From Bacteroidales bacterium (GTDB lineage Bacteria > Bacteroidota > Bacteroidia > Bacteroidales > Paludibacteraceae): a DNA stretch of 64,000 nt. Shown one piece after another: positions 57,735 through 64,000 of this stretch. Location: the NCBI GenBank assembly GCA_012837935.1, contig DUQG01000032.1, positions 36,527-100,526 of the forward strand. Reading direction: 5' to 3'. The notes beneath the pieces were generated by a model. It did no database searches. It saw nothing but the letters and a program-made list of their open reading frames with translations, and had not been told where the DNA came from. Each line of letters opens with the position of its first letter. The stretch's first letter is position 1. The translations under genes and the position numbers were made by a program.

Positions 57735-57766
57735 CCCAAAGACTGGCTCTAAGCCAGTCTTTGGGT
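57735..57766 (+). terminator. Hairpin terminator of the ACTGGCT...AGCCAGT family
   Basis: CCCAAAGACTGGCTCTAAGCCAGTCTTTGGG. Confidence 0.7.
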
Positions 57767-57809
57767 TGTTAAAAAGTTCAGCAAAACAAGGTGTTACAAA
57801 AAGCACCAA

Positions 57810-58139
57810 TTAATCTTTCACTTCCACAAATGTTGTTTCATTGTCTTTTAAGTCAGATTTTAATTTAGCTTTCTGCAAAAGCGAATTTTCCGCAATCGTA
57901 GCAAGAGCATATCCTGTACCCAATGTCAAGAATCCACTTAAAACTGCAAAAATGGCGTATAAATAAAAAACAGGTTCATCGTTATCAGAGCCTTGAAAAA
58001 TAAGAATAAATGCAGCCAAGACACAAATAATCAAAAATATCAAAGATGATATTTTTAATGTTTTTATTCCTGTTCCGGAATAGCTGTAAGAAATTTCTTT
58101 CATATTTCTATATTTTTTAATGATTAATAATTTCAGCAA
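57810..58139 (-). CDS. Small hypothetical membrane protein
   Basis: Two hydrophobic segments (IFLIICVLAAFILIF; LYAIFAVLSGFLTLGTGYALATIA). Confidence 0.55.
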   Translation of the reverse strand: MLKLLIIKKYRNMKEISYSYSGTGIKTLKISSLIFLIICVLAAFILIFQGSDNDEPVFYLYAIFAVLSGFLTLGTGYALATIAENSLLQKAKLKSDLKDNETTFVEVKD

Positions 58140-58281
58140 TGGGGTAGAACGTTCTGATAGTTATCGGGATTGTCGGTCATTCCTATTCAGAAACCAATGT
58201 TTACACAAACTTACCCGAAATAAAAGAAAGTACCACCATCTTGTTATTTAAAAAATCAAGGCGATCAATCTCTTAAAGAAT

Positions 58282-60036
58282 TTATTTTTCTTCAGCTTTC
58301 ACTTTCGTTAGTTTCAAGATTTTTCCTTCCCATGCCGGAACAAAAACTCTGTAACGAACTTTTGAACTTAGTTGCTGAACCGGAAACTCTTCATCTTCAT
58401 TCAGAAGGTTTACTGAATTATAATAATTATCTTCCGGCAAATCGAGATATTGGAAAGTTTCTGCCGGGATATTTATTTCTACCTCTCTTCCTCTGTCGCC
58501 AAAATTAACCACACAAAGTATCAGTTCATCTTTATATTTTCTAAAATAGGCATATTGCTTATGCGGATTAAAGTCTTCGTTGTTAAAGTTAGCATACACC
58601 AAATCATACATAAGTCCTTAGCTAATGGCTTTTTCTTTGGTGGAAACATTGAGAATTTTTTCGTAGAAACCTCTTAGCTCTTTCTGCTCTTCATTTAGGT
58701 GCGCACCATCAAATTTTCCGTTATTGGTCCAAGCTTGGAAGCTTTTGATACCCCAATAGTCGAAAATCGTCGTTTTCCCATCTACGCCACTAAAACCTTC
58801 CATATCCATACCCACTTCGCCAAGTTCTTGTCCCATATATATCATAAAAGGTGCAGATGTAAGCGTTGCAGAAACAATTACAGCAGGTTTGGCATACATA
58901 CCGTTTCCACAGAAAAATCCGGATGCGATGCGTTGCTCGTCGTGATTTTCCATAAAGTGCAGCATATTTTCCGTAATTCCATTCAGACTTTGCCATGCGT
59001 TGGTAATTTCATAAGCCGGATAATTTCTGCTTACAATATTGCGCAGCAAATCGTACATTCCTACTTTGTCGTAGAGATAGTCGAACTTTCCATTGCAGAT
59101 ATAGTTTCTATATTCCGCCGGATTATAAACTTCTGCGATAAAAATAATATCCGGATTAATCTTTTTTATTCTTGGAATTACCCAACCCCAAAATTCCACA
59201 GGCACCATTTCTGCCATATCACAGCGGAAACCGTCCACTTTTTTCTCAGCCCAATAGCTAAGAATATCCAGCATTTTGTGCCAAGTATTGGGAATCGGGT
59301 CAAATTGTTTTTGGAAACCCTCGCGATAGTTTACGCCGTAATTAAGTTTAACTGTTTCGTACCAGTCAAACTCAGTTGGATGAGCCGAAAATTGGTCGTT
59401 TCCGGTTACTTTAGCCGGATACTCTTCGTAACCACCAGTATTGAAAGTAGGACGAAGTTGCTCGCCCGGCATGTAGTAATAGTTATTCAGCGGTGAAAAT
59501 GCCCAATTGGGATTATCGCCTTCGCCTAGATCTTTTACACCTTTCGGTTTTTTATCTGAATAATACTGTCTGGCTGTATGATTGGGAATAAAGTCAATAA
59601 TTGCTTTCAGTCCGGCTTTGTGCGTTCTTTCTATCAACGCCTCAAATTCTTCAATTCGCTTATCTACATTTTCCGCCAAATCGGGGTCAACATCGTAGAA
59701 GTCTTTAATGGCATAAGGCGATCCGGCATTTCCTTTGATAACGCCGGGATGATCCGACAAAATACCGTGTGCAGTGTAGTCGGTCTTGGTTGCATGCTCT
59801 AAAATTCCGGTGTACCAAATATGTGTTGCACCAAGTTTTTTAATCTCTTTTAGTGCTTTCGGGGTGAAGCTATTGAATTTTCCACAACCATTTTCTTCTA
59901 TGGTGCCATTGTGTTTACGTGTTGGATTGTAATTTCCGAAAAGTCTCGGAAATGCTTGATATATAACAAACTTTGACATTAAAATTAAATGTTTTTGATG
60001 ATTACTCGTATAGATTTTCTTTACAAATATAAACAA
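58282..60036 (-). pseudogene. Alpha-amylase family (GH13) protein interrupted by one in-frame TAA (58618-58620); segments 58618-60036 and 58282-58611
   Basis: FIPNHTARQYYSD, DGFRCDMAEMVPVEFW, FMENHDEQRIASGF; minus strand ACC AAA GAA AAA GCC ATT AGC TAA GGA CTT ATG TAT GAT continues in the same frame into a C-terminal beta-domain. Confidence 0.85.
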
Positions 60037-60105
60037 AAAGAGCTAATCTTTGTTGTATTTCTTGAATAAGAATAAGTATTTTTTAAATAATTAAACATAA
60101 TAAAA

Positions 60106-60588
60106 ATGGCAATAACAAATTTTAGTGGTAATCCCGTACAAACAAACGGCGAACTACCAAAAGTGGGTTCAAAAGCACCCGATTTTAGACTGGTAAAAGG
60201 TGATTTAAGTGAAGTTACTTTGGCAGATTTTGCAGGTAAGAAATTTATTTTGAATATATTCCCAAGCATCGACACAGGTGTATGTGCTGCTTCGGTGAGA
60301 AATTTTAACAAAATTGCATCCGAAAAAGGCATTCCGGTGCTTTGCGTTTCAAAAGATTTACCCTTTGCCGCTTCCCGTTTCTGCGGTGCCGAAGGACTTA
60401 ACGATGTGATTACAGCATCCGATTTTCGCTACAATAATTTTGCAACCGACTACGGCGTACTGATGACAGACGGACCGCTTCAAGGACTTTGTGCGCGCTC
60501 AGTGGTAGTTGTGGATGAAAATGGCGTAGTTACTTACACAGAACTTGTTCCGGAAATCACACAAGAACCTAAATACGATGTTGTATAG
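60106..60588 (+). CDS. tpx: Thiol peroxidase
   Basis: [60 protein letters not shown]. Confidence 0.96.
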   Translation: MAITNFSGNPVQTNGELPKVGSKAPDFRLVKGDLSEVTLADFAGKKFILNIFPSIDTGVCAASVRNFNKIASEKGIPVLCVSKDLPFAASRFCGAEGLNDVITASDFRYNNFATDYGVLMTDGPLQGLCARSVVVVDENGVVTYTELVPEITQEPKYDVV

Positions 60589-60659
60589 TTAGTTCGCGAA
60601 TTAGTAGTTTGATAAAGAGATAAGACCTGCTTAAGAAAGTGGGTCTTATTTTTGTCGAT

Positions 60660-60930
60660 GTTTTTTAACATTAAGAAATTAAGATATAGTTAAGGATTTT
60701 ATTAAGAACGTCTTAATGTATCTTAACTTCTTAAAACATCTTAATGTTGTTGTTTTTAAGAAGTTAATACTGTTAGGAGAATATCCGACATTTATTTTAG
60801 CCCGTCGGTTGGATTTGTAATCCAGTCTGAAACTCTGTTAAAATCCACCAGAGGACAAACAAGTTTTGTAAATCGGATTAAAAATCCTAATAATATAAGG
60901 AAAGCTGGGATTGTAAATCCCAGCTACGTA
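60660..60930. repeat. Composite intergenic repeats: TTAAGAAnTTAAGATn units and GGATTTGTAATCC-type hairpins
   Basis: ACATTAAGAAATTAAGATATAGTTAAGG and an inverted CTTAATGTATCTTAACTTCTTAAAACATCTTAATG; then TTGGATTTGTAATCCA and AGCTGGGATTGTAAATCCCAGCT. Confidence 0.75.
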
Positions 60931-61167
60931 AAAAACAAACTTTTTTCCTTAAAATTTCAAAATACTTTTCAAGAATTAATAAGTTATTTTAATTAACAAT
61001 TATTAATCGGTAAATTTGTCCGAAAAATTTTAAAACTGACAATTTCACTCAGTCTAAAATCAAAACAAACACGCGACGAATAAACTTTTAATCAACTGAT
61101 TTCATGGATAGTATATTCGTCGTTTGATTTTATAAAATTGATAGTGTAATCTTTTAATCACATATTT

Positions 61168-63030
61168 ATGACCACCGTACTAATTATTCTGTTTATCACG
61201 GCAGCACTTTTTGTTTGGGGGAAGATTCGTTCCGATATAGTTGCACTGGCATCGTTGCTGTCGCTTGTTTTGTTGGGAATACTCACACCTTCCGAGGCTC
61301 TTTCCGGGTTCTCAAATCCCATCGTAATTATGATGGTTGCTTTATTTATAGTAGGTGGTGCTATTTTCCAAACCGGACTCGCCAAAAAAGTGAGTAACTA
61401 TCTGCTACAATTTGCCGGGAAAAGTAAAATCAAAATCTTTTTCCTGATTATGCTTGTTACGGCGCTTTTCGGCTCATTTGTAAGCAATACCGGAACTGTG
61501 GCTTTGCTTATGCCGGTAGTTATCAGCATGGCAAAAATGGCTGAGGTTAATTCTCGTCGATTGCTTATGCCGATGGCTTTTGCAAGCAGTATGGGTGGTA
61601 TGATGACGCTAATTGGTACGCCGCCTAACATGATTATTAGTAACACGTTGGCTGAAAATGGTTTTGAACCGCTGTCTTTCTTTTCTTTTACGCCTGTAGG
61701 ACTAATTACCGTGGTGGTGGGAATTGGCACTACGTGGTTTTTATCCGGAATATTAGAGAAAAAAGATAAAACTTACAAAAGCAGTGATGATGACAGCGGT
61801 GTAAAATCCCCTCAACAACTTATCAATGAATACCAAATTGCAGAAAATCTTTTCCGTGTGGAAGTGGTTAAAGACACGCCTATTCTAAATAAAAAGCTAA
61901 ACGAACTGACTGTTACTCAGGAATATGATATTTCTATTATCGAAATAAGGAAATTGCCAAGTAGTAAAAAGAGCCGATTTGGACAAGCAGCGGAACAAAA
62001 ATTGGCTTTGCCGGAAAGTGTAATTGAAGAAGGCGATTATCTCTATGTTTTCGGTAATTTTGTCAATGTACAGAACTTTGTACAAGACTATAACCTGCAC
62101 TTTGTAGATGCTAAGAAAAAACAACGTCCTATTTTCTCGGGTAAATTCAAGTTTAATGAAATTGGTATTTCCGAAGTGGTAATAATGTCTAACTCAAACC
62201 ATGTAAACCGAACAGTAAAAGAGACCGGATTTAGAAAGAAATATCATGTAAATGTACTGAGCATCAGACGAAGAGATACATTTATATATGAAAACATCAA
62301 AGACCAAAAAATCCATTCCGGCGACGTGCTTTTGGTTCAAGGCGATTGGAAAGATATTGGTCGGATGAACCGTGAAGAACCTAACATTGTGGTAGTAGGT
62401 CAACCTGAAACGGAAGCATCCAAAGTACTACTCGACCACAAAGCACCGATAGCTGCAATAATTATGCTTGCGATGGTGGCTGCGATGGCATTTAATATCC
62501 TTGAGCCGGTTATTGCATCGCTTTTGGCTGCGGTAGCGATGATTTTGACCGGATGTTTCAGAAACGTAGAAGCAGCATACCGCACCATCAACTGGGAAAG
62601 TATCGTACTTTTTGCTGCGATGATTCCGCTTGCCATTGCTATGGAAAAAACAGGTACATCAATGGCTATTTCCGGTGGAATTGTAGATGCACTTAACCCT
62701 TACGGACCTATATTGGTTATGGCAGGAATTTACTTGGCAACTTCATTCCTTACCATGTTTATCAGCAACACGGCAACAGCAGTGCTTTTTGCACCCATTG
62801 CCATGCAAACCGCCTTGACACTTGGTGTAAGTCCCTACCCGTTCCTATTTGCGGTAACTGTAGCTGCCAGTATGTGTTTCGCCAGTCCATTCTCTACACC
62901 GCCTAACGCATTAGTTATGTCGGCAGGAAGGTATAAATTTATGGATTATGTAAAAGTGGGACTGCCTTTGCAAATCATTTTAATGGTAATTATGATTTTT
63001 GCTTTACCGTTGCTGTTTCCGTTTAATTAG
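61168..63030 (+). CDS. SLC13/DASS-type anion permease with central TrkA-C (RCK_C) domains
   Basis: FVSNTGTVALLMPVVISMA; FASSMGGMMTLIGTPPNMIISNTL; FISNTATAVLFAPIAMQTAL; soluble middle with two YDISIIEIRK/YHVNVLSIRR regions. Confidence 0.92.
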   Translation: MTTVLIILFITAALFVWGKIRSDIVALASLLSLVLLGILTPSEALSGFSNPIVIMMVALFIVGGAIFQTGLAKKVSNYLLQFAGKSKIKIFFLIMLVTALFGSFVSNTGTVALLMPVVISMAKMAEVNSRRLLMPMAFASSMGGMMTLIGTPPNMIISNTLAENGFEPLSFFSFTPVGLITVVVGIGTTWFLSGILEKKDKTYKSSDDDSGVKSPQQLINEYQIAENLFRVEVVKDTPILNKKLNELTVTQEYDISIIEIRKLPSSKKSRFGQAAEQKLALPESVIEEGDYLYVFGNFVNVQNFVQDYNLHFVDAKKKQRPIFSGKFKFNEIGISEVVIMSNSNHVNRTVKETGFRKKYHVNVLSIRRRDTFIYENIKDQKIHSGDVLLVQGDWKDIGRMNREEPNIVVVGQPETEASKVLLDHKAPIAAIIMLAMVAAMAFNILEPVIASLLAAVAMILTGCFRNVEAAYRTINWESIVLFAAMIPLAIAMEKTGTSMAISGGIVDALNPYGPILVMAGIYLATSFLTMFISNTATAVLFAPIAMQTALTLGVSPYPFLFAVTVAASMCFASPFSTPPNALVMSAGRYKFMDYVKVGLPLQIILMVIMIFALPLLFPFN

Positions 63031-63325
63031 AAGAAAGTTATCTTATTATATATAGCTGTTAGTTTTAGGATTAACAGCTATTTTTTATATCTGAAAAAAA
63101 AATCAAGTGTTGAATGGTTTATTGTTAAGAATATTGTACTTTTGTTTCGTAAGTTCTACGTTAGAGCCAATGCAAATAGAAAAGATACGCAGACAGATTT
63201 TGAGACAATGATGTAATTTGACGTAGGCTTTACATATTTTTGAGTCTTTAAATTAGGGAAGCCGAAAGCTAAACAGAGTAGGCAAAATTAAAAGTTGCAC
63301 CCGACACGAATTAGGGTATGGATTT

Positions 63326-63631
63326 ATGATAACAGACGTAATTAGAAAGGGGAGTTATTACCAAACTCTCAATGATGCTGGTAAAAAAATTAGTGAAAAA
63401 CACGAAAGTTCGATTGGAGAACTTCAAGGTTTTACTGATAAATTTATGGTTTTTCGTAAGGGGAGTTATTTTGCCACTTATGATGAAACTTTTAAAAAAA
63501 TTAGTGAAAAACATGAAAGTCACCTTGGTTTCTTCAAAAATGCAGTGGGTTCTTCAATGATTTTCATTAAAGGGAGTTATGTTGCTACTTACGACGTAAT
63601 GTTTAAAAAAATCAGTGAAAGACACATTTAG
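63326..63631 (+). CDS. Small protein of 37-aa KGSYxxTYD...KKISEKHES repeats
   Basis: VIRKGSYYQTLNDAGKKISEKHESSIGELQGFTDKFM / VFRKGSYFATYDETFKKISEKHESHLGFFKNAVGSSM / IFIKGSYVATYDVMFKKISERHI; followed by a terminator. Confidence 0.72.
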   Translation: MITDVIRKGSYYQTLNDAGKKISEKHESSIGELQGFTDKFMVFRKGSYFATYDETFKKISEKHESHLGFFKNAVGSSMIFIKGSYVATYDVMFKKISERHI

Positions 63632-63632
63632 G

Positions 63633-63668
63633 AAAATATAAGGGGGTAATCGCCCCTTATATTTTTAG
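63633..63668 (+). terminator. Rho-independent terminator
   Basis: AAATATAAGGGGGTAATCGCCCCTTATATTTTTAG. Confidence 0.85.
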
Positions 63669-63699
63669 TAATAAAATCACTATTAACCGACTAAATAAT

Positions 63700-63910
63700 T
63701 GTCTGTAGGACAAATCCTTGCATAATCCGCCAAAGGTCGGACAGGCACCCCAGATTTATCTGGGGGATTAGGAAATACTACTTAACGAAACTCTGTAAGA
63801 GTTTCCCACAACCTAAGCAGGGAAACACTTACAGTGTTTATGCCGTACTTTTATTGTCTTTCCCCCCAATTAAATTGGGGGTTATTTACAGGAAACTTCT
63901 ACGAAGTTCA
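63700..63910. repeat. Six-hairpin composite element, copy B (inverted relative to copy A at 23891-24077)
   Basis: Reverse complement reads ACTTCGTAGAAGTTTCC / AACCCCCAATTTAATTGGGG / AAACACTGTAAGTGTTTCC / GGGAAACTCTTACAGAGTTT / CCCCCAGATAAATCTGGGG / TTGTCCTACAG in the same order. Confidence 0.92.
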
Positions 63911-64000
63911 AAAAGCAACCCTATAAGTTTCTAAAACACTTCAAATTGCTTCTTATAAACAGTTTGCATTACAGCAAAATATTTTAGTCGGTCAGTAGTG

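Noticed and set aside
58699-59496. 265-aa plus-strand ORF opposite the alpha-amylase
   Set aside because: Shadow ORF; the minus strand encodes clear GH13 motifs.

Overview
This 64 kb window looks like a chromosomal segment of a Bacteroidota (Bacteroidales-like) bacterium. The evidence is TAnnTTTG-type promoters, several T9SS C-terminal sorting domains, a PorD/DUF4835-like protein, and a TonB receptor behind a TPP riboswitch. Most of the window is core genome: mfd (5'-truncated by the window), ribH, tRNA-Tyr, tRNA-Gly, hisF, mtaB, a U32 peptidase, recA, an HU-like protein, uvrD/pcrA, recN, thrS, infB-nusA-rimP, yebC, a WecA/MraY-like transferase, an ABC-F ATPase, an RsmI-like methylase, metK, tpx and an SLC13-type permease. 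Accessory genes include a giant repetitive T9SS protein next to a small protein with a tripartite C-terminus, a sulfatase / lectin-like / GH89 cluster, a HigBA-like toxin-antitoxin pair, an M6 metalloprotease whose signal peptide is put out of frame by an A8 tract, and an alpha-amylase split by one in-frame stop. The most unusual content is in the intergenic DNA. It holds many families of palindromic or tandem repeats, some nested inside each other: a 519-bp element with 18-bp terminal inverted repeats and an apparent 9-10-bp target duplication sits in a CCCCCTAAATCCCCC repeat array and itself contains another palindromic element. There is also a six-hairpin composite element in two inverted copies, palindromic elements inserted in frame within two coding genes, and a small promoter/smORF/terminator unit containing a (CT)15 tract. 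No CRISPR array, rRNA or intact transposase gene was found. All calls come from reading the sequence only; no database search was run.
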